NCBI GenBank assembly: GCA_910578115.1
Contig: CAJTPO010000001.1
Span: 1-55,841 of the forward strand
Source of the DNA: an uncultured Lachnospiraceae bacterium
Lineage (GTDB): Bacteria; Bacillota; Clostridia; Lachnospirales; Lachnospiraceae
Length of the DNA: 55,841 nt
Reading direction: 5' to 3'
The notes beneath the pieces were generated by a model. It was not told the DNA's origin. It saw nothing but the letters and a program-made list of their open reading frames with translations, and did no database searches. This document shows, in pieces, positions 42,649-50,497 of this stretch; the first letter of the stretch is position 1, and the number at the start of each line of letters is the position of its first letter. Made by a program: the position numbers and the translations under genes.

Positions 42649-44970
42649 ATGAGAAAAAAGAAACGTGCGGAGAAAAGAATGCTGTGTTGTCTGATGGCTG
42701 CTGTGATGCTGCTGGCGACAGGATGCGGGAGCCGGGTCGAATCGCAGAAGACAGGCAGCGGGCAGGGGAGTGCAGGACAGCAGACGACCATGGGAAGGTA
42801 TGTGGAGTCGGAGGAGGAGCTGCCGATTCAGTTGGAAGGTGTCTGTGGATTTTGTAAGATGGATGACGGGAAGCTGGTGATTCTTGGCCGGAAGGGGGAA
42901 GTACTTATATCAGAAGAGGACGGCAGTGCCTGGAAGAGCAGTGAAAGGCAGTGGTTTAAGGAGAATGTGGACGATGCTTATATCATGGATGTCAAGATGG
43001 ATTCCAAAGGCACGATGGGGATTCTGTATGCGGAGAATGACAATACGGACAGTGAGGAGGCAGCGTTTGCGGAGCAGATTTCCTTAAAGTGTATCCTGCT
43101 TTTGCCGGATGAGACGGTGATACCCGTGCGGTTTCCGACAGAAGAGGAGGAAGAGGGGATCGACAGGTTCTGGATTTCGAATACGGACCGGTATTTTGTT
43201 TCAGCGCAGGACGGCAGTATCTATGAGGTGCATGAGGATGGCAGCAGTGTCTTATACCTGCGCACAGAAGGCAGTCCTCAGACGATACAGTTTCTGGGAA
43301 ATCTGATGATCATAGCCGGGTATGATTTTAAGGCGCCGCTTCTCTACGATATGGAACAGGAAGCCTGTGTGGAAGACGAGGTGCTGGCCGAATTTGTGCA
43401 GGACAACTATGCTGACAGAGGGTTTAACGGCGCAGGATGGCAGAATATGTGTCTTTTTCCGGGGGAAGAGAACGTGCTTTATGTGGCGGGTAAGAAGGGA
43501 CTGCACCGTCATGTGACAGGTGGCGGTGCGATGGAGCAGATCATAGACGGAAGATTGTCGCGTCTGGGAAATCCACAGTATGGGATTGCAGGCATGGTAT
43601 TTCTGGATACGGGAGCATTTCTGGCGGTATCCGACCAGGGGAAACTGATCCGTTTTACGTACGACCCTGATAAGGAAGCGGTGCCGCAGGAAAGATTGAA
43701 AGTATACAGCCTGCAAAAAGACGTGGATCTGTATGCGGCGGTATCTTTCTATCAGATACAAAACCCGGATGTTTTCGTGGAATATGAGGTCGGGATGGAA
43801 GAAGGGGAGGCGGTTACGAGAGAGGACGCCATTAAGAAACTGAATACAAAGATCATGGCAGGGGAAGGACCTGATATCCTGATGTTGGATGGGCTGCCCG
43901 TGGATTCCTATCTGGAAAAAGGTGTGCTTTGTGAGCTGGATGAGCTTGTTGTCGATCTGGAGCAGGAGACGTATGGGAATGTGCTGCGTGCGTTTGAAAA
44001 GGACGGCGGGATTTACATGGTTCCCGGTCAGATCAGTTTTCCGATTATGATGGGGAAGAAGAGTGACGTCTCCGGTATCAAAGGGCTGACGGCACTCGCA
44101 GACCGGATAGAGCAGATGCGCAGGGAGGCTCCGGGAAAGGACCTGATCGGTCTGTGTTCCGAGAAAGCGATCATGAAGCTCTGTTCCCTTATTTCCGTAC
44201 AGGAGTGGAGGACGGAGGACGGAGAGATGAACAGGGCGGCGCTGGAGGAATTTCTCACACAGGCTAAGAGGATCTATGAGGCGCAGATGGACGGGATCGC
44301 GCAGAGCAGTATCGAACGATTCCAGGAGACGGATGAATATTATGTACAGTATGTGGATGAAGACTGGATGTACGATTTGAGACATTATGGATTTTATATG
44401 GATTATCTGGCGGAATATTTCAATATCTTTATGGGCGTGAACTTTTCGCCGCAAAGTTATATAGAGCTGACTTCTATTTCCAGGGCGGAAGGATTTGAAG
44501 ACAGGGTGTTTGTACCGATGGAAAGGGCGGAAGGCAGTGTGTTCCTGCCGGAAACGATATTGGGGATCAATTCTGCGACGCAGAAGAGGGAACTGGCAGA
44601 AGATTTCCTGAAAGCATTCCTGGGAAAGGAGAATCAGAGCAGACTGAGTGGATATGCAGTGAACAGGGCGGCGTTGGATGAGATGTTCAGGATGAAAGAA
44701 AGAGAGAACGGAGCAGACGGTGAGTACGGAAAGGCAGGAATAGTTTATGAAGACGGCAGTGAACTGATTCTGGATCTGTTTCTGCCTACAGATGAGGAGA
44801 TCACGGTGATAAAAGGCTGGATGGAGACGGCCGGAATCCCTTATCTGGAAGATACGGTTTTCGAGGAATGTGTTTTTGAGGAAGGATCCCGCTTCCTTTT
44901 GGGAGAACAGGGGATCGGGGAGACACTGGATGCTGTCGGGAAAAGACTGGCTGTTTATCTTGCGGAGTAG
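42649..44970 (+). CDS. Large extracellular solute-binding lipoprotein (orphan)
   Basis: A 773-residue lipoprotein; ATG 42649 follows GGGTGG. The lipobox is LLATGC with Cys 26. Residues about 45-370 hold repeating beta-rich segments (GVCGFCKMDDGKLVILGRKG; YFVSAQDGSIYEVHEDG; GAFLAVSDQGKLIRF) suggesting a propeller-like domain. Residues about 375-770 resemble a family-1 solute-binding domain (AAVSFYQIQNPDVFVEYEVG; KIMAGEGPDILMLDGLPVDS). No permease or ATPase genes lie nearby. It follows a VanRS-like two-component system and has a promoter shared with a VanY-like gene. A role in sensing or scavenging at the envelope is inferred. Confidence 0.72.
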   Translation: MRKKKRAEKRMLCCLMAAVMLLATGCGSRVESQKTGSGQGSAGQQTTMGRYVESEEELPIQLEGVCGFCKMDDGKLVILGRKGEVLISEEDGSAWKSSERQWFKENVDDAYIMDVKMDSKGTMGILYAENDNTDSEEAAFAEQISLKCILLLPDETVIPVRFPTEEEEEGIDRFWISNTDRYFVSAQDGSIYEVHEDGSSVLYLRTEGSPQTIQFLGNLMIIAGYDFKAPLLYDMEQEACVEDEVLAEFVQDNYADRGFNGAGWQNMCLFPGEENVLYVAGKKGLHRHVTGGGAMEQIIDGRLSRLGNPQYGIAGMVFLDTGAFLAVSDQGKLIRFTYDPDKEAVPQERLKVYSLQKDVDLYAAVSFYQIQNPDVFVEYEVGMEEGEAVTREDAIKKLNTKIMAGEGPDILMLDGLPVDSYLEKGVLCELDELVVDLEQETYGNVLRAFEKDGGIYMVPGQISFPIMMGKKSDVSGIKGLTALADRIEQMRREAPGKDLIGLCSEKAIMKLCSLISVQEWRTEDGEMNRAALEEFLTQAKRIYEAQMDGIAQSSIERFQETDEYYVQYVDEDWMYDLRHYGFYMDYLAEYFNIFMGVNFSPQSYIELTSISRAEGFEDRVFVPMERAEGSVFLPETILGINSATQKRELAEDFLKAFLGKENQSRLSGYAVNRAALDEMFRMKERENGADGEYGKAGIVYEDGSELILDLFLPTDEEITVIKGWMETAGIPYLEDTVFEECVFEEGSRFLLGEQGIGETLDAVGKRLAVYLAE

Positions 44971-45052
44971 ACTTTATCTGTTTTTTCAGGTATAGTAAAC
45001 GAATGGTATCGGAATATGGAAGCTGATGGAAGGGAAAAAGGAGTCGATTGAC

Positions 45053-45763
45053 ATGTCTGATAAAATATTGATCGTGGATGATGAAGTGGAGATCGCGGAT
45101 CTGATTGAAACCTATCTGAAAAGTGAGGATTATACCGTATATAAATTTTACTCTGCGAAAGAGGCTCTGGCGTGTATCGAGACGACGGAGCTTGACCTGG
45201 CCGTCCTGGATGTGATGATGCCGGAGATCGACGGACTGTCACTGTGCCGGAGGATCAGGGCATCGCATACCTATCCGATTATTATGCTGACGGCCAGGGA
45301 CGGGGAGATGGATAAGATCACCGGACTTACGCTGGGGGCGGATGATTATATCACCAAGCCTTTTCTGCCACTGGAACTGGTAGCCAGGATCAAATCCCAG
45401 CTGCGGCGGTACAAGAAGTATAATCCGGCGCATGTGGACGGAGAGGAGAAGGGGAAAGAAATTCTGTCCTATCTGGGACTGGAACTGCATGTCGGGACCT
45501 ATCAGTGCACTCTGAACGGGAAGCCGCTGGTCCTTACGCCGACGGAATTCGCTATCCTGCGGATCCTTCTGGAAAATAAGGGACGTGTGGTGAGTGCGGA
45601 GGAGCTGTTTCACAGAATATGGCAGGACGAATATTACAGCAAGTCGAATAATACGATTCCGGTACATGTGAGGCATTTGCGGACGAAACTTAACGATACA
45701 CTGAATAAGCCGAAGTACATTAAGACGGTGTGGGGAGTTGGATATAAAATTGAAGAATCATAG
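45053..45763 (+). CDS. OmpR/VanR-like response regulator (system 2)
   Basis: A 236-residue regulator; ATG 45053 (MSDKILIVDDE) is preceded by AAGGAG. The receiver has VDDE near residue 8, the phospho-acceptor Asp in LAVLDVMMPEIDG near 52, Thr in IMLTARD and Lys in YITKPFLPLEL. The winged helix includes LTPTEFAILRILLEN, NTIPVHVRHLRTKL and TVWGVGYKIEES. It is strongly VanR-like. It precedes its kinase gene and the VanY-like gene, an arrangement seen in glycopeptide-response clusters; no vanHAX or ligase gene is present in the window. Confidence 0.93.
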   Translation: MSDKILIVDDEVEIADLIETYLKSEDYTVYKFYSAKEALACIETTELDLAVLDVMMPEIDGLSLCRRIRASHTYPIIMLTARDGEMDKITGLTLGADDYITKPFLPLELVARIKSQLRRYKKYNPAHVDGEEKGKEILSYLGLELHVGTYQCTLNGKPLVLTPTEFAILRILLENKGRVVSAEELFHRIWQDEYYSKSNNTIPVHVRHLRTKLNDTLNKPKYIKTVWGVGYKIEES

Positions 45764-46883
45764 GAAAGATGAGTATGCGGTATTTCTAAGAAAGATCATG
45801 CTGCGGTTTAGTCTGACTGCTTTTATTTCGGTCTGTATGGTGCTGGCACTGTATCTGTTTATGCGCAGGCAGCGGTTTGGGGACTGGACGGTCGGCCTGT
45901 TGGAGTATGTCCTGCAGATCACGCATGAGGAGGCTTTCTATCTGTATCATTTCTATTTCAGAGGGTTCAGGGAAGTCTTTCTGGGAGTGACGATCCTGCT
46001 GGTATTTGTACTTCTATTGGGATATTTATTCCGGTGGATGACAGGATATTTCAAGGAGATCGATCAGGGGATAGACGCGCTGTTGGCGGAGGACAGGGGG
46101 CAGATCTGTCTGTCGGTGGAAATGCTGCCCTTCGAACGTAAGCTGAATGCGGTAAAGCGGGAGTTGGAGAAAGAGAAGGCGGAGGCGGCTGAGGAAAAAC
46201 GGCGCAAAGATGAGCTGGTCATGTATCTGGCCCATGATATCCGGACTCCGCTTACGTCGGTGATCGGCTATCTGAACCTGTTGGAGGAGAATCCGGACAT
46301 GCCTGTGGCCCAGCGGGCAAAGCATGTGCATATCACGCTTGAAAAGGCCAACCGTCTGGAAGCTATGATCAATGAATTCTTTGAGATCACCCGCATGAAC
46401 AGCGGACAGATGCAGCTGGCAAAGGAGCGGATCGATCTGTACTATATGCTGGTGCAGCTGTGTGACGAGATGTCTCCGGTGCTGGAGTCACAGGGAAATC
46501 GGGTGGTGCTTGATCTGAAGGAGGACCTGGCTATCTTTGCCGATGCGGACAAGATGGCGCGGGTGTTCGGAAATCTGTTGAAGAATGCGGCGGCGTACAG
46601 TTATCCGAATTCGGAGATTACGATCACAGCGCTGGAAAAAGATGGGTATGTCGTCATCTCTTTTCGGAACAGGGGCAGGACCATTACGGCGGAGAAGCTG
46701 CCGTTATTATTTGATAAATTCTACCGTGCGGACGCGGCCCGTGAATCCGGTACGGGTGGAACGGGGCTGGGACTTGCGATCGCGAAGGAGATCATTCTGC
46801 TGCACGGCGGTACGATCCGGGCTGCAAGTGAAGAGGAGACTGTGACGTTTCTGCTCAGTCTGCCGCTGTTAAAGTTTTCTTAA
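45750..46883 (+). CDS. VanS-like sensor histidine kinase (system 2)
   Basis: A 377-residue kinase, probably started at TTG 45750 (MKNHRKDEYAVF) inside the end of the regulator gene; TTG 45738 is the alternative. There are two membrane segments (about 23-45 and 74-96), HAMP-like linker, H-box MYLAHDIRTPLTSVIGYLNL near residue 160, N-box NLLKNAAAYSYPNSE, and G2 GTGLGLAIAKEI. The end of the gene overlaps the VanR-like promoter that drives the next gene. VanS-type kinases sense cell-wall antibiotics or precursors; the ligand is unknown here. Confidence 0.9.
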   Translation: MKNHRKDEYAVFLRKIMLRFSLTAFISVCMVLALYLFMRRQRFGDWTVGLLEYVLQITHEEAFYLYHFYFRGFREVFLGVTILLVFVLLLGYLFRWMTGYFKEIDQGIDALLAEDRGQICLSVEMLPFERKLNAVKRELEKEKAEAAEEKRRKDELVMYLAHDIRTPLTSVIGYLNLLEENPDMPVAQRAKHVHITLEKANRLEAMINEFFEITRMNSGQMQLAKERIDLYYMLVQLCDEMSPVLESQGNRVVLDLKEDLAIFADADKMARVFGNLLKNAAAYSYPNSEITITALEKDGYVVISFRNRGRTITAEKLPLLFDKFYRADAARESGTGGTGLGLAIAKEIILLHGGTIRAASEEETVTFLLSLPLLKFS

Positions 46884-46952
46884 TAATTTTGCAAAGTATT
46901 TTTAAAGTTGCTCATGCTTCTGCACGGTATAATGATTATCGTACAGGGGCAT
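46868..46952 (+). promoter_or_regulatory. VanR-like promoter before the VanY-like gene
   Basis: GTTAAAGTTTTCTTAATA begins at 46868, overlapping the kinase stop. TTAAAGTT follows 34 bases later (46902), then -10 TATAAT (46928-46933) and GTACAGGGGCAT (46941-46952). It is the near-identical partner of the promoter at 42455: box-to-box and box-to-minus-10 distances are the same and the downstream word is shifted by one base. Confidence 0.72.
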
Positions 46953-47070
46953 GATTTGTTTTACGGTGCATAATGCTCTTTACGGAAAAATGGGATTAAA
47001 AGAACTGCGTTAAAGCTGAAACGGGTGAGTATGGGGAAGCGCGGTCCTACACGGGAAAGGAGAGGCAGTC

Positions 47071-47907
47071 ATGAGGGAAAGAGAGGCAGAGGTACGGAAG
47101 GTGCGGAGGCGTAAACAAAGTCGGCAGAGGCGGTGGACAGGATTTGTAAGCCTGTTGTTGCTTGTCTGTGTTTTGGCGGCGGATTTTGGCTGGGGTGTTC
47201 TTGTGGGTTCTTCCTGGCAGAAGAGCACGGGGAAGGAGATGTATCCGGAGAACGGAGCCAGGGATGCCGAGGGAGACTGCGGAGTCTGGGAAAATATGGC
47301 CTATGATGCACAGGGGAATGTGATGCAGTATGATGACTGGTCGGACGGTGCCGTGCCGAATGACGATGGGTGGAATCTGCTTCTTGTGAATGATCGGAAT
47401 CCGATTCCGGAAGGGTATGAGGTGAATCTGGTGGATGCAGGCGACGGGGAGCGTGTGGATGAACGTATCTATGAACCCTTAATGGAAATGCTGGAGGATG
47501 CACGGGAAGCCAATTGGGACCAGCTGCCCCGTGTGGTGTCCGGATATCGGACGACGGAAAAGCAGCAGCAGCTCTATGACGACAAGACGGCGGAGTACCG
47601 GAAGCAGGGATATTCGGATGAAGAGGCAGAAGAGCTGGCTGGACAGTGGGTCGCAGCTCCTGGGTACAGCGAACATCAGCTGGGGCTGGCTGTAGATCTT
47701 AATGGTGCCACCTATGATGTCTATTTATGGCTGCAGGCTAATAGCTATAAGTACGGTTTTATTTTCCGATATCCGGGGAATAAGACGGAGATAACGGGAG
47801 TGGCGGAGGAAGTGTGGCATTACCGTTATGTGGGCGTGGAGGCGGCGACCCGGATTCAGGAGCGGGGGATTTGTCTGGAAGAATATGTGGAAGATCTATA
47901 TAAATAG
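47071..47907 (+). CDS. VanY-like D-alanyl-D-alanine carboxypeptidase
   Basis: A 278-residue membrane-anchored M15B peptidase; ATG 47071 follows AAAGGAGAGGC. A basic N terminus and one membrane segment (about residues 24-46) anchor it, with the catalytic domain outside. The zinc-site motif SEHQLGLAVDL lies near residue 200 and the second motif EEVWHYRYVG near 252. The upstream substrate segment is RVVSGYRTTEKQQQLYDDKT. It trims terminal D-Ala from peptidoglycan precursors and is the output gene of the VanRS-like system 2. A hairpin terminator follows at 47921. Confidence 0.92.
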   Translation: MREREAEVRKVRRRKQSRQRRWTGFVSLLLLVCVLAADFGWGVLVGSSWQKSTGKEMYPENGARDAEGDCGVWENMAYDAQGNVMQYDDWSDGAVPNDDGWNLLLVNDRNPIPEGYEVNLVDAGDGERVDERIYEPLMEMLEDAREANWDQLPRVVSGYRTTEKQQQLYDDKTAEYRKQGYSDEEAEELAGQWVAAPGYSEHQLGLAVDLNGATYDVYLWLQANSYKYGFIFRYPGNKTEITGVAEEVWHYRYVGVEAATRIQERGICLEEYVEDLYK

Positions 47908-47920
47908 GGCAGACGGTGTG

Positions 47921-47952
47921 ATAAGTTGACAGAAAGTTCTCTGTCAACTTAT
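47921..47952 (+). terminator. Terminator of the VanY-like gene, overlapping the biotin operator
   Basis: A perfect 13-bp inverted repeat (ATAAGTTGACAGA / TCTGTCAACTTAT) with a 6-nt loop lies 14 bases beyond the stop, followed by TTTAAAAT. Its right arm contains the left half of the BirA site, so termination and biotin control share sequence. Confidence 0.65.
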
Positions 47953-47993
47953 TTTAAAATAAGGTTGACAATATACGCTTTTTTTGTTAACGT
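47942..47993 (+). promoter_or_regulatory. BirA operator and promoter of the biotin operon
   Basis: TGTCAAC-N15-GTTGACA (47942-47970) is the Firmicute BirA operator pattern; its centre TTATTTT/AAAATAA is itself symmetric. The right half is the -35 TTGACA (47965-47970), and a -10 candidate TAACGT lies 17 bp downstream (47988-47993). Biotin-loaded BirA would therefore block the promoter. Confidence 0.82.
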
Positions 47994-48054
47994 AGAGTGC
48001 GAACGGACTGCAGCCGGAGTAGATGTGGAATCAAATACGAAATGGAGAAAAGAG

Positions 48055-48606
48055 ATGGAACAGAAAAGCAGGATTCAAAAAATGGCTGTGTGCAGCCTGT
48101 TTACGGCTTTGACAGCGGTGGGGGCGTTTATTAAGATACCGGTCCCGGTGGTTCCCTTTACGTTGCAGTTTTTGTTTACGATGCTGGCGGGGCTTCTGCT
48201 GGGTGGCAGGCTGGGGGCGTTGAGCGTGGGAGCTTATGCGCTTCTGGGACTGGCGGGACTTCCCATATTTGCAGAGGGCGGCGGCTTCTGGTATGTTCTA
48301 AAACCGAGTTTCGGTTATATTCTGGGTTTTATTCTGGCGGCTTATGTGACGGGAAGGATGACGGAGAGAGCGGATGGACTGACCTTCGGAAAAATTCTGA
48401 CGGCTAATTTCACCGGCCTGGCTGTCGTCTATGGTGCGGGAATGGTGTATTATTATATTATCTGCAATTATGTGATCAATACGCCGATCGGGCTGTGGCC
48501 CCTGTTCCTGTACTGCTTTTTGCTGGCGGTGCCGGGGGATATCTGCCTGTGTTTTGTGGCGGCGGTGCTGACGAAACGGATCCGGCCGGTATTGGCCAAT
48601 ATGTAG
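48055..48606 (+). CDS. bioY: Biotin transporter BioY
   Basis: A 183-residue membrane protein, the S component of an ECF-type biotin importer. ATG 48055 follows GGAG; the longer upstream frame covers the operator and is not coding. About six membrane segments. Typical motifs: VGAFIKIPVPVVPFTLQFLF near residue 22-42, LGALSVGAYALLGLAGLPIF near 58-78 and GGGFWYVLKPSFGYILGF near 80-97. It is the first gene of the operon, under a BirA operator. The energising EcfAA'T module would be encoded elsewhere. Confidence 0.93.
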   Translation: MEQKSRIQKMAVCSLFTALTAVGAFIKIPVPVVPFTLQFLFTMLAGLLLGGRLGALSVGAYALLGLAGLPIFAEGGGFWYVLKPSFGYILGFILAAYVTGRMTERADGLTFGKILTANFTGLAVVYGAGMVYYYIICNYVINTPIGLWPLFLYCFLLAVPGDICLCFVAAVLTKRIRPVLANM

Positions 48607-48726
48607 GGAGCCGGCAGAGATCGGCAGAGAATAAAGAAAGGTAGCCGGAAGCAGGTCTGCCGCGTGAGTGGTTGACGTAAAAGAGAAAAGATGATCGCAA
48701 AAATGGAATGGAGAGAAACAGACGGC

Positions 48727-49701
48727 ATGAATTATACGGAAGAGATGAAAATCAGGGTATTACGGGGAGAACAGATTAACAGGCAGGAGGCCCTGCGGCT
48801 TTCGGAAGAACCGCTTGACAGGCTGCGGGAAGCCGCGGAGGAGATACGAAGAGAGAAGTGCGGGAACGGGTTTGACCTGTGTACGATCGTTAACGCCAAA
48901 TGCGGCAGATGTTCGGAAGACTGTAAGTACTGCGCCCAGAGCGTTCATTACCGGACCGCGTGTGAGGAGAGCTATCCGCTGCTTTCTGCTGCCGAGCTTG
49001 TGGCGGGTGCAAAACACAATGCACAGCAGGGCGTAGTGCGGTATTCTATCGTCACGTCAGGCAGGCGGCTGTCTGATACGGAAGTAGAACAGGTGTGTGA
49101 GAGTATCCGCAGGATCAAGGCGGAAACTTCCATAGAAGTGTGTGTCTCTCTGGGATTGCTGGATGAAGCGCAGTTTCGCAGGATCAGGGCGGCAGGCGCA
49201 TCCAGAGTGCATTGTAATCTGGAGACTTCGGCGCGGTATTTTCCGTCGATCTGTACGACCCACACTTATGAGGAGAAGACAGCGACATTGCAGGCGGCGA
49301 AACGGGCGGGACTGACGGTCTGCTCCGGCGGGATCCTGGGGTTGGGGGAGACCATGGAGGATCGAATCGATATGGTGCTGACGGCCAGAGCACTGGGGAT
49401 AAAATCCATTCCGGTCAATCTTTTAAACCCGATTCCGGGGACGCCCTGTGAAAAGAACACACCGCTGACCAATGAGGAGGCGTGCCGGTGCGTGGCTCTT
49501 TTCCGGTTCCTGATTCCGGATGCATCCATCCGGCTGGCCGGTGGCAGAGGACTGGTGGGAGACAGGGGGGAGGCATGTTTCCGAAGCGGAGCCAATGCGG
49601 CAATCTCGGGCGATATGCTGACTACGGCCGGGATCACGGTGGAGTCGGACAGGGAAATGCTTCATACTTTAGGATTCGAGGTGAGACGCTGCAATGGCTA
49701 A
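48727..49701 (+). CDS. bioB: Biotin synthase
   Basis: A 324-residue radical SAM enzyme that inserts sulfur into dethiobiotin. I chose ATG 48727 (MNYTEEMKIRV) because the family starts here and GGAGAG lies upstream; ATG 48691 and 48703 are alternatives. The radical SAM cluster motif CGRCSEDCKYCAQS lies near residue 54-67. ASRVHCNLETSARYFPSIC near 160 and IPVNLLNPIPGTPCE near 225 are characteristic. It overlaps bioD by eight bases. Confidence 0.96.
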   Translation: MNYTEEMKIRVLRGEQINRQEALRLSEEPLDRLREAAEEIRREKCGNGFDLCTIVNAKCGRCSEDCKYCAQSVHYRTACEESYPLLSAAELVAGAKHNAQQGVVRYSIVTSGRRLSDTEVEQVCESIRRIKAETSIEVCVSLGLLDEAQFRRIRAAGASRVHCNLETSARYFPSICTTHTYEEKTATLQAAKRAGLTVCSGGILGLGETMEDRIDMVLTARALGIKSIPVNLLNPIPGTPCEKNTPLTNEEACRCVALFRFLIPDASIRLAGGRGLVGDRGEACFRSGANAAISGDMLTTAGITVESDREMLHTLGFEVRRCNG

Positions 49702-50461
49702 GAAGATTTTTATTACCGGTACGGGCACGGACATGGGCAAGACTTTCGTGACTGGCCTGATTGTAAAGAAGCTGAAAGAAAATGGTATCAATGCCGCTTA
49801 CTATAAGGCTGCCATGAGCGGGAATGAGCGGATAGAAGAAGGAACAATGCTGCCGATTGACAGGCAGATGGGAGGAGCGCGGCTGTCCGGTGAAGAGGAG
49901 ATGAAAGCGGGGATGCTGCTGCCCGGCGATGCCCTGTATGTGAAGCAGATATCGGGGATTGCGCAGCCCCTGGGACAGATGTGTCCCTGCGTCTATGAGA
50001 CGGCGGTGTCGCCCCATCTTGCCGCGCGGATCGAGGGCGGACCGGTGGTTCTGGAAGAAGTGGTGAGAGGTTTTGAAGAAGTCTGCAGCCGATATGATTA
50101 TGTCACTATGGAGGGCAGCGGTGGTATTGTGTGTCCGCTCTGTTTTGATGAACGGGAACTGTGGCTGGAAGATGTGATAAAAGAACTCAGTCTGTCCAGT
50201 CTGATCGTGGCGGATGCGGGACTTGGCACCATCAACAGTGTGGTGCTGACGGTGGAATATATGCGGGCAAAGGGACTTCCTGTCAAGGGCATCATCTTCA
50301 ATCGCTTTCATCCGGGCGACAGGATGGAGGAGGACAACCTGCGCATGTGTGAGTACAGGACGAAGCTGCCGGTGCTTGCCTGTGTGGAAGAAGGGGCATC
50401 AGAGCTACCTATGGAGATTGAGAAACTGCTGGCATTGTATGAGGACGGTAAGGACATATAG
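49694..50461 (+). CDS. bioD: Dethiobiotin synthetase
   Basis: A 255-residue ATPase with the P-loop FITGTGTDMGKTFVTGLIVK near residue 6-25, the catalytic-site segment AAYYKAAMSGNE near 35-45, and VTMEGSGGIVCPL near 136-148. It forms the ureido ring of dethiobiotin from DAPA, CO2 and ATP. The start lies within the bioB end, so translation is coupled. Confidence 0.95.
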   Translation: MAKKIFITGTGTDMGKTFVTGLIVKKLKENGINAAYYKAAMSGNERIEEGTMLPIDRQMGGARLSGEEEMKAGMLLPGDALYVKQISGIAQPLGQMCPCVYETAVSPHLAARIEGGPVVLEEVVRGFEEVCSRYDYVTMEGSGGIVCPLCFDERELWLEDVIKELSLSSLIVADAGLGTINSVVLTVEYMRAKGLPVKGIIFNRFHPGDRMEEDNLRMCEYRTKLPVLACVEEGASELPMEIEKLLALYEDGKDI

Positions 50462-50497
50462 CATAAGGTGTATGAAACATGTTAGAAGGAGGTAAAG

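Noticed and set aside
43252..44454. 400-residue minus-strand frame
   Set aside because: Antisense to the orphan lipoprotein gene, whose sense frame has lipobox, ribosome site and domain features.
45053..47907. Functional vancomycin-resistance cluster
   Set aside because: VanR-, VanS- and VanY-like genes are present but no D-Ala-D-Lac/Ser ligase, VanH, VanX or VanT is seen, so resistance cannot be claimed.
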